A model generated the notes under the pieces. That model was not told where the DNA came from. It made no database searches and was given only the letters and a program-made list of their open reading frames with translations. This document shows positions 47,601 to 58,857 of a DNA stretch of 64,000 bases, piece by piece. Source of the stretch: Enoplosus armatus (Eukaryota > Chordata > Actinopteri > Centrarchiformes > Enoplosidae); contig NC_092189.1 of the NCBI RefSeq assembly GCF_043641665.1, positions 12,864,833 through 12,928,832 on the forward strand. The letters run 5' to 3'. The translations under genes were made by a program, and so were the position numbers. How positions within the stretch are numbered: position 1 is the first letter of the stretch; every line of letters begins with the position of its first letter.

Positions 47601-50600
47601 CTGTTAAGCACATGCCTGATCAAAGAGCTTCCCGAAGGCCACGGGTCTATCTGCAGCTTCAGGCTCCTGTAGCCACGAGAGACGGAGACAGACTCACAGT
47701 TTTGGCTTGCTAATTCTAAATCAATGTGGCTATTTAAGGGTGAAATGCATGACTGCTTGACTTAGCTTCATCCGTGTCAGAACAAAGCCTCAACACTTTG
47801 TTACCGCATCACAAAGACAGGGGAAAGAGCCCACGTCTGGTAAAATTAAACATGACTGTCAAGCCGATTTCATGTGATTTTAATCATCATCGGAGGCAAA
47901 GACAGATCTGTCTACAGTGATTAACAACTTTCTTCTAATGCTTGAGGCAAGCGAACTGATACAAGACATGACACATTTGGTTTGTAATGACTTCTGGAGC
48001 AATTTTTGACAATCCTAATGGTACATTTTTAGCCACTAGCCACACCAGCCACTTTGGCCCAGATTGAAATATTTCATATTTGAAATTTGCTTTGGTGATC
48101 CCCTGACTTTTTCTCTGGAGCGCCAACATGAGGTTTTGTGGTTCAAAGAGAGATGTCTTGACAACTTTTGTTACCTTAGATCAAAATTTCAACTCGTCCT
48201 ATACTTTGGTTTATTACTGCAAAACAAATGACGTTCCCATTAGCCTCAGCTGTACTTTGTGTTTAGCGCTAAGTAGCATATGTTAGTGTGCTAAAATTGC
48301 TATACTAAGATGATGAACATTATACCTGCTAAACATCAGCATGTTAGCATTGTCATTGTGGCATGTTAGCACGCAGACATTAGCTTAAAAGCACTGCTGT
48401 GCCTAAGTACAGCCTCACTTGTATTAAAATGCAGTTTTGCTAGACATGCTACCCTTGCTTTTATCACTCACTGCCTGTTACTGTCACGTGCAGACTCATG
48501 AACGCTCTCACAAACGTGTCACACAAATTAAATCCCTACATTAAACACCAGGGAGTGTGGCGAGCAGTAAGAGTAGTGTGCAGGATCAACTGAGGTGAAA
48601 GGGCAAAGGTTATAATTAACTTCCTTTAAATTAAGGCTAATTAAGATGTTCAGTGGCAGAACAAAGAAGGGAATTAGGAGAGTGACTGTGCCAACAGAGG
48701 AAAAAAAATATTGGCTTCATTTTTTTTGTCACAGCGAACAAAAGGTTCAATTAATTGACTAATTATAATTGCTCTGGTTTCCCCTCGCCCAATTATAGGC
48801 TTAAACAAGGTTCTGGGAGTTCAGCAAATCAGGGAGCAGTGGGCAGTTTTGAAGGCAGGTACCGAAAGCTGAAATTACACAAGTGTCTCAGGAGAGAGTC
48901 CTTTTCATTAAGTTTTAAGACTCAGCTCGCCTCTGCCAGTGACCTCAGGAAACTTCTTTTGAAGTTTTGAAGCAACTATAGTATAATGCAACTTACTGAT
49001 AGAGTATTAGAAGTAGATCGGACAGGTTTTAATTTATTTTTAGTTAACTTCTTAAAACGATTCTGCCTGTTGAAATTTATCCAGTGGACTTGAATAGCTT
49101 CTGCTTCCACTGGTCTGCACCTCCCTGTATGTGCTCTATCTGAACTTTAAATTTAGTGAGACTTTAGTGCACCTCACCATACATTTAAGCAAATGTTTAC
49201 CTTTTATGTGGGACTAAATATCTTCTGGAGTCATATGAGTGTTTGTGTTTCGTCATTGTTTTATTTGCACCAGATGTTGTAATTATATAAGTGTTGTGCG
49301 TGTTTTTGCTTCAGCTCGCCAGGCTGAATCTACCCTGAGCTGTGTTAGTCCCCTGTGATTTGAAATTAAAATTGTTGTTAAAACCTGTAAAATGTAGAAA
49401 GCTTAGGAAGTGTGTTTCTGTTTTATCATTGTTACACTCCAACATTGCTTGACTTCAGACTCAGATAGCCCCTCAAATACACTAACAAGGGATGAAATTA
49501 AATCATAGTATTATTTACCTGGCCCTGGCAAGTCTGATACTGTGAACATGAGCAAAATGAACAGGTCTCCCAAAATGAGAAACCAGACAGATTGTAATCA
49601 GAGATGTCTGCAAGATACTCATCTATGTACTCCCAATGGCAATAAATGGACAAACTGCGTTATGACTTTACTGTATGGATAGGGAATATGAAATATTTGT
49701 TTCAGCATGTAGGTTCTTAAAAGAAAAGAAGATATTTTATTAAAGTACCAAGTCAATTTTTATTCAAGGTATGTGAATGTGTTGGGTATAGTGTCTCATG
49801 GCTGTGGAAGACGTGTACATTACTTTTACTAAAGTATATCAGTAATAAAAATAAAGTTAAGACCCTTAACTGAGGGAGGAGATCCTGCTGACAAATGAAA
49901 GTGGCAAAACAATTAATTAGGGCTAATTCTGCGTGGGTCCCTTCTCATTTTCAAAGTCCTCCCAAAACAACGCTAACCACTTACTTAACTGACCTTACAC
50001 TCCAGTCATGTTAGCTTGGATCAACTGGTTCAGTAGTCAGCAATAAATCATTGCAGTTTATATTTCTAATTCATATTTTCATCCGTGTTTTGCCACTGAT
50101 GTGTGCTGGACAGCTAACGTTGTACAAGTTTCAGTATTAAGACAAGATAGGATATCTTTGAAGATGAAGAGACAATTGAAAGGAAAAAAATTCAAAGTAA
50201 GGTTGTGAACCAGATTTACATGCCTCTGGTCAGAAAGAAAGTGTCCCATTAAAGGACCATGTTTTATTTAGTTGTTGTTAAGGAAACAAACCATTCCAGC
50301 GACTGTGGCTATTTTTGTGTAAATGGGTTTATGAAGCACATTCTACTCCATCTCTAAAATGGTTCACATGGCTCGGTAAGTGCAAGTTTGATGGTTTGGT
50401 TTTGGGTTGAATAATGTGTGCGTCACTTCTTGGATTGAAAGCGGTGATGGGAGAGGTTGGCCTCTGCTTTTCTTTTTTCATTTTTTGTTATTTGCTTCAA
50501 TGTTTGTGGCTGAACAAAATTAATCAGTCAGTTGAAAATCCAAGGACATACAGTGGGACTGACTATCAATGGTGTCCTGTGTTTAGTTACCCAGAAGAAA

Positions 50601-53600
50601 AGGAACGTGGAGGAACATGAAAAAAACATGAAATTGAAAGATGGGATGAAGTGACAGAGTGTTAAAGAAGACAAATTATGTGCATTTCCATGTTATTCTA
50701 TGGTGATGCAAAGAGGATTTGGAGCTCATTGAAGCCACTGGCACAGTGTTTCTGAGGTTGTGTTGGTGGTGTGAGTGTGTGCTGTCCCAAGTGAGGCAAC
50801 ATTTTCCACTTGGACAGGCATGCGTCTGTGTGGCATCCCAGGCACCTGTGTTACCAGTGGCAGTTTTCCACACTATGACCTTCAGTCCAGCCTTACAAAG
50901 TCTGCACACACACTTCTTCAGACACGCTCTGGCCAACAGCACACCATTCCTGTATGCTTAAAGCGTCTTGTGTTTGTAGGTTTCCTAAAAGCTTGCAGGC
51001 TTTTCCTTCCCTCTGGAAATGCCACTCAAAACCCACTTCGATCTCTCACAGCTTTCATCCATCCAGAGCAAAGTGACATTGATTAAACAGTTAAAGGGTA
51101 ATTTTACTGAAATAAAACATGTTTTCCATTTTCCACTCTTAGCCTCAGTGGTATCTAGCCATGCAGATACTGTAGGTTTGGCTTTATTTGTCCAGGATGT
51201 CCACTGACACATCTCAAGCACAATGGAGGTGAATGTAATTTAGTTTGTGGCGATCAAAGTTAACAAACCACCATGAACAAAATTCAATTCACCTTCATTG
51301 TATCAGGGAGGATAAATACCTCTAGGAATAAGTGGGAAAATGTGCTTTTTGTGAATTTGGTGAACCAATTCTTATAGAGACGTAGTGTGTGTGCCGCTTA
51401 GTCTGTCTGCGGTAGCTACAAAGTGAAAGAATGTGGATTCAATGTGACTGTTTCTGTCAGTGATTTTAACAATCATACACAATCAACAAACATAACGATC
51501 ATCTCTGTATCTTCAGATGATTTTCTTCAGCGTTTTTAGCAGCTGACCTTTCTGTAATATTGAAATCAAGTCAAATTTACTCGCACTCACTGTCGTTAAG
51601 GGCTCCCCGACACCCACAGTTCAACACACTGAGGCATTATGAGCTCTGGATACTGTGGAGCAGAATCATCCTTGCTTCCAACATGTCCTAGTGGCTATGA
51701 CAGAAAACATTGCTCTGTTGACTGCCATTGAATAAAAACATCTTTAAAAATATTGACAGGACACCTAGAATGGCGCACAAGGTAATTTATTACTGTTTAG
51801 ATTATAAATAATTTAGCTGTAAAGTTAAGTGTATGGCTCAGTCTGCATTATATAAGTACCGGGTCACTAAAGACCAGAGGTATGTAGGGATGTTTTAAAA
51901 AAACAGCCATGCATTTCAGGGTTTAACTGTTCTCCTTCCATTTCTTCTTCTTCTTTTGTTTTAGGCTGTTTTTCGTCCAAGGGGGAGGACAGATTATTTC
52001 GGAGGTTGTTCAGGAGGTACAACCAGTTCATCCGACCAGTGGAGAATGTGTCAGATCCAGTCACAGTGGAGTTTGAGGTCTCCATATCTCAACTGGTCAA
52101 AGTGGTAAGAGTGGAGAATGAACAACTCATTGTCTCTAAACAAGGAAAAGTTAATTTCCTCTTTCAGACTAATTCACCATTTTTGTCCTTACAGGATGAG
52201 GTCAATCAGATCATGGAAACCAATCTGTGGCTGAGACACGTGAGTGACATTTATCCTTTATGTGCTGTCATTAGTGATTATTTGTACTCCGTGATTTATG
52301 ATACGTTTCGTCTGTCCTTTAGGTCTGGAACGACTACAAACTGAAATGGGCCCCTGTCGAGTATGATGGGATCGAGTTCATTCGAGTTCCATCCAATAAA
52401 ATCTGGAGGCCAGACATCGTTTTATACAACAAGTAAGTTTTACTGCACAAATGCTAAAGAGATTCTGTCATGTTTGTCATTTTCTGTCCTCTTTTTTTGG
52501 CAAAGAGGCTGCTGCAGCTACATTTTAGATATTACATGACACCTATTACAGTTACTGTGTAAATATGCATGTTTTACATATTTCTGTATAATCATTTATG
52601 TTGTAGCTGCCCATCTGATGGCTTCATTAAATAATTTGGTAGTAGTACCATGATGTGGTCTTTGTTCGTCTGAATGCAGAGTTAGCCCTCAAGCTGCTAC
52701 ATGCTAATGTTATTTATTAATGCTCTCTGTCTTCTGACCTTTTGAGTTAAATGTTGTAATGGCCTGTAAGTGAAATGACATTTACATCTCCTCCCTCTCT
52801 CCTCTCAGCGCTGTAGGTGACTTCCTTGTGGAAGACAAGACCAAGGCTCTGCTGAAGTTTGATGGCACCATCACCTGGGTTCCTCCAGCTATTTTCAAAT
52901 CCTCCTGCCCCATGGACATCACCTACTTCCCCTTTGACTACCAGAACTGCTCCATGAAGTTTGGCTCCTGGACCTACGACAAGGCCAAGATCGACCTGGT
53001 GCTGATTGGCTCAAAGGTCAGAGGGAGTCTCGGGGTCACAGGGGAGAGGTCCTGGTGGTCTAGCAGTAGCAATTTTACTCTACATGTTTACATTGTTTAA
53101 CATTGAGCCACAAATACCTTTTTTATGTGCTCATATCCTCTAGACAAGACTTCTCTTAAATCCCTTTACCTTTATGTCAAAATATTTAGTGGGTGGAAAC
53201 TTTTGAACAGCTAATTTAACAGCTTAATTTAATACCCAGAAAGTGTTGGTTTTAAAATTAACTTGTGTTTTATCAGGTGAACCTGAAAGACTTCTGGGAA
53301 AGTGGAGAGTGGGAGATCATCGATGCTCCTGGATACAAGCATGACATCAAGTACAATTGCTGCGAGGAGATCTACCCGGACATCACCTACTCCTTCTACA
53401 TCCGCCGCCTGCCTCTCTTCTACACCATCAACCTCATCATCCCCTGCCTCCTCATCTCCTTCCTCACGGTGCTGGTCTTCTACCTCCCGTCTGACTGTGG
53501 CGAGAAGGTCACCCTGTGTATCTCTGTCCTCCTCTCCCTCACTGTGTTCCTGCTGGTCATCACTGAGACCATACCTTCGACATCACTCGTCATCCCTCTG

Positions 53601-55904
53601 ATCGGCGAGTACCTCCTCTTCACCATGATTTTTGTCACGCTCAGCATCGTCATCACTGTCTTTGTGCTGAATGTCCACTATCGCACCCCGATGACTCACA
53701 CTATGCCGGAGTGGGTGAGGTCCGTGTTCCTCGGGGTGCTGCCCAGGGTGATGCTGATGAGGCGGCCTATCGACCAGGGCTGCTCCTCACCTCCAAGTAT
53801 TACAGGAGTGACGGGAGGAGGAGGAAGCAGTGGAGGGAACAAGAAGAGGAAGAACAGCATAGGAAGTGGAAGTGGCTCAGGAAGTGTAAGTGTTGGGGGT
53901 ATTACTGGGGGTGTAGCGCTGGATGGCGGTGGAGGAGGAGGAGGGGCCACCTCAGCTGGCGGCTCCATGAACTGTGTGGAGTACGGTGACATGAACCGTG
54001 ACATGAACCGGGACGTGAACCGTGACATAAATCGGGACATGAACCGAGATATGAACAGGAGGTGCCCGTACAGAGGCAAGGAGGTACCGACTCCTGTCCC
54101 TCCCCCAATGGCACCACCCCCTCCTCCCCAGGCCCCCCAGACCCAGGGGCCCCAGGAGTCTGAGCTGCCCAAGCTGTCGAGGTCCCTGAATGCCCCTTCG
54201 CCGGTCAATGCTGTTGTCGCCTTCTCCGTGGTGTCACCAGAGATCAAGCAGGCCATAGAGAGCGTCAAGTACATCGCAGAGAACATGAGGACTCGCAACA
54301 AAGCCAAAGAGGTACAAAAGTCTGTTTAATCCATAATCCATGATTAGTCAGTCGACAGGACATTAATCTCTAACTATGCTGACAATCAATTAATTAATTT
54401 TTCAAGCAAACATTCCTAATTTTCGGCTCCTTAAATGTAAATATGTCCTGATCTTTCGGTTTGGACTGTTGCTCCGACAAAACATGCTATCTGAAGACCT
54501 CACCTTGGTCTTATTATGTATTTTTTGCATCCAACAATTATTTGGGAAAGCAATTACCAGATGAATCCATAATGAAAATAAGTTCGTTTCAGCCCTACTG
54601 TTTTGTCATGTGGAAGATCTGCTTTTGTGTATTTTTTTGCGAATGGAAGAAATATGATACCTGGAGATACAGAAATGTACTTTTGGTTGCCCATTTATTT
54701 TGGGAAGTATAACATTGGATAATGTCTGCCCATTTGAGTTTATATATCTCTCAGCTGAGGGTCTAATAACTCTGTAAACCCATGATTTAGTTTCACACTG
54801 AAACTCCCCAGTGTGCAGTGAGTAGAGGCTCCTGTCTTCTTCCTCTCGAGGAAATCTGCATGAAGAAAAATAATTACTCTTGCTTTAAATCAAAATATTT
54901 ATTTATAAAACAACTGAACATTGCCAGAGATCTGCCTTGCTCTGCACTGTTGGAAGATATTATCACAAAGAAGAAGGAAGAAGGAAACTGCATTGAAAAC
55001 CATAATACTATTCCTGGAAATGAAGATCCTTTTCATTTGTAATAAAAATAAAATTTAAACCCAAATATAAAGTGACATTTTTTGTGGGGGACCAGATCAT
55101 AGTCCCCACAATGTACACAGCACACAAATAAACACCACAACGCTATACTGTATGTGTGTGTTATCTCTGCAGTGTGTGTATATTTCTACCTAGCTTAGAA
55201 AACCATTTACACGGGGCTATAAAGGGAGCGCAAAGCTGCTTGTTGGTTGCAGATGGAGGGCTTTGCGTACGCCTCCTGCACACTCTGGATGGCCCTGATA
55301 TGTTTGTTGCTTCAGCTCCATCTTTTCTTAGCAAAGCTGGAATCTTTCTTTGATGCATGCAGAATAGCCTCCTGAACTGCCTCCTTTTTTAAAGGCGCAC
55401 AATGGCATTACGGTCAGCGCAGCCATGATCCTGTTGTCCACACCTGACTGAATACTCATACTATATATACACATACTGTACAAACCACTCCGGCAACAGC
55501 CAGATGCATAGTAGTAAACACTGGTGGTTCTCTCAGCCTCTCACACACACAGAAACACACACCCCTTATAGCCACACAGCTCTGGTGTTGGCACAGTGAC
55601 ATTGAGTGAAAGTGGCGGTTTGTGCAACTGCTAGAAATTTTACAATTACTATTAAGCGAAGGTCCCTGGGAGAGTTTTAGGGAAAAAGAGAGAGCGCTTT
55701 GCTATTGCATGTGAATGCGTGTGCCATAGATATTTTATATTTTTTTTCTACACACCTAATTCCCCCTCCTTTCCTCAGGTGGAGGATGACTGGAAGTACG
55801 TTGCCATGGTCATCGACAGGATCTTCCTGTGGGTTTTTGTGACCGTGTGTGTGCTGGGAACACTGGGACTCTTCCTCCAGCCGCTGATCAGCTTCTTAAA
55901 ATGA
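40682..55904 (+). CDS. chrna6: Neuronal nicotinic acetylcholine receptor subunit alpha-6
   Basis: Seven coding exons join to 573 aa: 40682-40739, 51965-52104, 52195-52239, 52323-52432, 52809-53016, 53277-54311 and 55779-55904. The product is an agonist-binding subunit of neuronal nAChR cation channels. Features: signal peptide (about 1-20), sequons N47 and N164, Cys-loop C151-C165, loop B W172, loop C YNCC with vicinal C215-C216, M1 about 234-257, M2 about 265-285, M3 about 299-320, an enlarged cytoplasmic loop, M4 about 546-568. [28 protein letters not shown] and SSCPMDIT match alpha-6 and not alpha-3. It is longer than human alpha-6 (about 494 aa) because of a Gly-rich, six-fold D-x-N-R and Pro-rich insertion in the loop. 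It has one more intron than the usual neuronal gene plan. It lies 11 kb downstream of a beta subunit on the same strand, and the two probably form heteropentamers. Confidence 0.93.
41062..41097 (+). repeat. chrna6: Poly-C and (AC)n tract in chrna6 intron 1
   Basis: About 15 C followed by about 10 CA units. Confidence 0.95.
44318..44348 (+). repeat. (GT)n microsatellite
   Basis: About 15 GT units in chrna6 intron 1. Confidence 0.95.
44540..44624 (+). repeat. Two (CA)n tracts split by a CT-rich spacer
   Basis: CA tracts at about 44540-44572 and 44589-44624, with TTTCACTCTCTCTTTC between. Confidence 0.95.
45105..45430 (-). mobile_element. chrna6: Degraded LINE 3' fragment in chrna6 intron 1
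   Basis: Carries the same family of LINE 3' sequence as 26930-27235 (on the + strand, GTAATCTCTCCAGCATGTCC then TGGGTCAGCCCCAGAGTC). Heavily diverged with no open frame. Confidence 0.5.
48085..48410. repeat. Second copy of the intron-5 repeat family
   Basis: Shares GGTGATCCCCTGACTTTT, GTCTTGACAACT, CAGCTGTACTTTGTGTTTAG and the TTAGCATG-rich tail with 28500-29215. Lies in chrna6 intron 1. Confidence 0.7.
51965..52104 (+). CDS. chrna6: chrna6 exon 2
   Basis: 140 nt, residues 20-66. It includes [18 protein letters not shown], the alpha-6 form of this segment, and ends SISQLVKV. Acceptor TTTTAG, donor GTAAGA. Confidence 0.95.
52195..52239 (+). CDS. chrna6: chrna6 exon 3
   Basis: 45 nt, residues 67-81 ([15 protein letters not shown]), matching alpha-6/alpha-3. 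Acceptor TTACAG, donor GTGAGT. Introns on both sides are under 100 bp. Confidence 0.95.
52323..52432 (+). CDS. chrna6: chrna6 exon 4
   Basis: 110 nt, residues 82-117, from VWNDYKLKW to RPDIVLYN plus two bases. [11 protein letters not shown] is alpha-6-like. Acceptor TTTAG, donor GTAAGT. Confidence 0.95.
52809..53016 (+). CDS. chrna6: chrna6 exon 5 (Cys-loop)
   Basis: 208 nt, residues 118-187, from [17 protein letters not shown] through the Cys-loop (C151 to C165) and [17 protein letters not shown]. It ends at an unusual donor, GTCAGA. Reading on without splicing gives an unrelated tail and a stop at 53098-53100, so splicing here is required for a full-length subunit. Confidence 0.93.
53277..54311 (+). 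CDS. chrna6: chrna6 exon 6 (loop C, M1-M3, expanded cytoplasmic loop)
   Basis: 1035 nt, residues 188-532. It starts [15 protein letters not shown], contains YNCCEEIY (C215-C216), M1 to M3, and the long loop, and ends RNKAKE before donor GTACAA. Acceptor TTATCAG. The loop (about 325-510) holds poly-Gly runs, six D-x-N-R units at residues 425-448, and a Pro-rich stretch. Confidence 0.96.
53988..54059 (+). repeat. chrna6: Coding 12-bp minisatellite in chrna6 (six units)
   Basis: Six consecutive 12-nt units of the form GACATGAACCGN encode D-x-N-R six times (residues 425-448). Units differ at synonymous and at the second-residue positions (M, V or I). Confidence 0.97.
55779..55904 (+). CDS. chrna6: chrna6 exon 7 (M4 and stop)
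   Basis: Residues 533-573, starting [20 protein letters not shown] and ending LQPLISFLK before TGA at 55902-55904. Acceptor CCTCAG. M4 lies about 546-568. Confidence 0.96.
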   Translation: MEDDWKYVAMVIDRIFLWVFVTVCVLGTLGLFLQPLISFLK

Positions 55905-56923
55905 GACGCTCGTCCTCGTCCCGGCTCTTTCTCTCTCCTTTTGTCTACTTCTTGTCTGTCTCTGTACCCCACTTGAATTGCTTTGGGAATTATCCCTCCT
56001 GCAGCTCTTTCACGTCAAACACCGGGCTGTCGTCTGTCTCCTTTTCTGGCTTTTTGTGCCTCCTCTTTCTGTCTCATGCTCTCCTCTGGTACTCCATCAC
56101 CAGCCATCACTTCTAGCCCCTCAGCCGTCCTCATTTCCCCCTTTCTCCTTTGCCTTGCCCTGTCAATGTGCACGCAATGCTGTTATCCAATCTCCTCCTC
56201 CTCATCACTGTTTTTTTCCCTGACATCATTAGCACATCTGCTTCCCTTTCCTTCCCTTCTCTCAGTTTTTCTCGTCCTCTGTGCCATGTTTTGACCGGCC
56301 ACTGCCTCCAGCTTATCTCTTCACGGTCGTCTTCTGTCTCCCATTGTGTCCATTCTTCTCTGCGTTTCCATTCTGTGTTTTACTGAAAATGTCCACTCAT
56401 TCATGGTTATTGTACAGTCTTATACAATGTTTAACAATGTCAGGTAATTATTCAAGTAATTATTATCATAATTACTGTAAAATACAAATCCCTGAGAAAG
56501 AAGAACCTGAATACCTTTGTGTGTTTTGCAGTAGCTCTTTGTCATTGTAAGCCAGTGCGAGAAATGTCCGTCTATAATTTCTAATGAAAGACAAATCCTG
56601 ACAGCTAGTAATGATATGTATGATGTTGTGATGTTAATATCATTTGATGGCTGTCATTTTTTCTTCAGAAAGTTTTTTCCCCCCTGTTTCCCTGTACATA
56701 ACCTTTGTAAAATACAAGTGAGTAATGCATGGCGTCTGAGAAGGTGCACAGGCTACAGCTGTACACTCATGATGTGTTTTCCACATGTGGTCACACTAAG
56801 GGTAATTATGCATCGCACATGAATTCACAACTTCACTGCAAACTTACAATGTATAGAAAACACTTTGAATTGCACAATGTAGATTAAACTTGAAAGGCCC
56901 AACTGTCTCAAGTCATTTGTATT

Positions 56924-57200
56924 AATAAAGAAAGTGGACACAACTTCTCCCTGGTATCTGTGAGGCTCCAGTTTCCTTCTATAGTCAACCGGTCCCGGAT
57001 GCATCCTACCTCTAGCTGAGCATTGCCCTATCACCCATAACAGGGTAAGAGGGTGCAGAAAGTGGATGTGGATATAGAACATGTAGGAGGAAGGAACCTG
57101 GAGGAACATTTTTAATTTGAAGTATCGAGACAAATGTTTTATATTGGACAACCCTTTCAACATTTCAGTAACGGCTAACCTATTGTGCCATGACAATAAA
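56924..57200 (+). terminator. chrna6: Candidate poly(A) signals of chrna6
   Basis: AATAAA at 56924-56929 and 57195-57200, giving a 3'UTR of about 1.0-1.3 kb after the stop at 55904. The first 500 bases of that 3'UTR are strongly C/T-rich. Confidence 0.35.
56950..57075 (+). mobile_element. Possible LINE/SINE tail
   Basis: GGCTCCAGTTTCC, CATAACAGGGTAAGAGGGTG and CAGAAAGTGGATG resemble the common fish repeat tail with AGGATAAGCGG and AGAAAATGGATGG. Weak. Confidence 0.35.
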
Positions 57201-58820
57201 ACACAAAGACTATTGAAACAGATTTATTAATTTAAAGGCTTTGCAGGAGCGGTCTGTTCAGTACCGTTAAAAAAAAAAGAAAAACAGTTGAACTGTAGAG
57301 CAGGTCTGGTCACATGCACAACTATTGAGTCAATATGATATCTAATATTATCAGCCAAGATATTTATATCTAAGGAATTGGACTTTTTAATGTGTTCACC
57401 TACAGCTGTAGTCTTTTCAGAGAGACACCCAAGAAGCCTTTTTACATCTTATGACCTTTTTGTCTAGCTGCTGTTGGTGTTGAGCTTCTATATATACAAA
57501 TATAACATAAAAGAGCATAAATTAGATTTTGATGTGTACAGACTTTCACTTCTGTAAGTGTTTTAGCGAACAACACAATAGCCAAAGACCTGTCAGTGGC
57601 AGATGGGTGATTCTGGTGTCTGTATTCTGATTATATAACAGTCTTGATGATTGTTTGAAAATCTGTGTGTGTGTTATGAAGTGAAATGTTTCTTAACAAT
57701 AGCACCAGTGAGAAACTTGTGACTGGAAACTCCTCTGAGAAAGTGTGTGTGTGGAACTGAATGAACATTGCTCAGTCACTCACACACAACACATCTCTGA
57801 GCAAGACATTCAACACTAACTTCTGCAGCTGGGTCTCATAATTACAAGACTGTAGCACTCTTGTAGCAAGCAGATAGTCAGGATTTTGTATTATGTATAA
57901 CTCAATGAGTTCGTAGCCGCTGGTCACTAAACAAGAGAAAGACAGTTGGACCAAAGAGGTGTGGTGATATTGAGGAGGAGGGGAGATGATCAGAGGATGG
58001 GAGAGATGAACACAGGGAGGGGGGAGTGATGAGACAAAGGGGTGAGGTGACAGGGGAGTTAGGAGGAACTACCACAGGTGTTTGTTGGGGTCCTGATATG
58101 ATGTTAACGGTCTTCATCAATTTATTTCACCCACATCTAAGTAAAGAATAGGTTCTACTTATTTAAATTCAATTAATTTATCATTAAACTTTACTGATCG
58201 TTTTCTTTTCTTTTTGTCATTCATCTCACTTAATTGTGAGGCTGAAAAGTGATATATAAATACATTTATTTTGAAACAAATACATTATAAATGAAAATAA
58301 ATGTTTTCAGGGGATGGCAACCATGAACTACAACGTCCCCAGTTTGTCTCTGGCCAGGGACATGTGTTGTTTGTTTGTCTCTCTCTCTCACCACATTTCC
58401 TGTCATGCCTCCACTGTCACCTACAGTAGCTGATAAAGGCATAAAATATCCCCCCAAAAAATAAAGAATATATTATTTTTAGTTTTGGACATTGCAACCA
58501 CTTAGATTTGCTCAACAACTATTTTATTTTTTAGGGAACATATATAAGAAATTAACTTTTCATAATCAGTCCAGCAGTTTCAGGGTGAGTTCAGGACAGA
58601 CGGACTTGATGTGCGACTTGAGGAAACAGTCAGGACACACAGTCACACACAGTCACACATACTGATGCTGAAGCAAAACTCCATGTGGCCCAAACTGCAT
58701 CTCCAAAGCAAAAGCACAGCAAAGCATTTTTCTTTGAAACTCCCCTCTTTTTCTGACTTATCCCTGTTTCCCTCCCTCTATCAAAGGTCACGGGTGAGTC
58801 TGAATGTGCCTGTCAGCACT

Positions 58821-58821
<1 letters not shown>

Positions 58822-58856
<35 letters not shown>
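58822..58856 (+). repeat. (CA)n microsatellite
   Basis: About 17 CA units. Confidence 0.95.

Positions 58857-58857
<1 letters not shown>

Larger units (their letters stand above)
40740..51964 (+). other. chrna6: chrna6 intron 1
   Basis: 11.2-kb phase-1 intron. It contains CA tracts, a LINE fragment and a second copy of the intron-5 repeat. No further exon recognised. Confidence 0.75.

Noticed and set aside
53696..54307. 203-aa open frame on the minus strand of chrna6 exon 6
   Set aside because: It is a shadow of the GC-rich coding exon; its Pro/Ser-rich content mirrors the Gly-rich loop.
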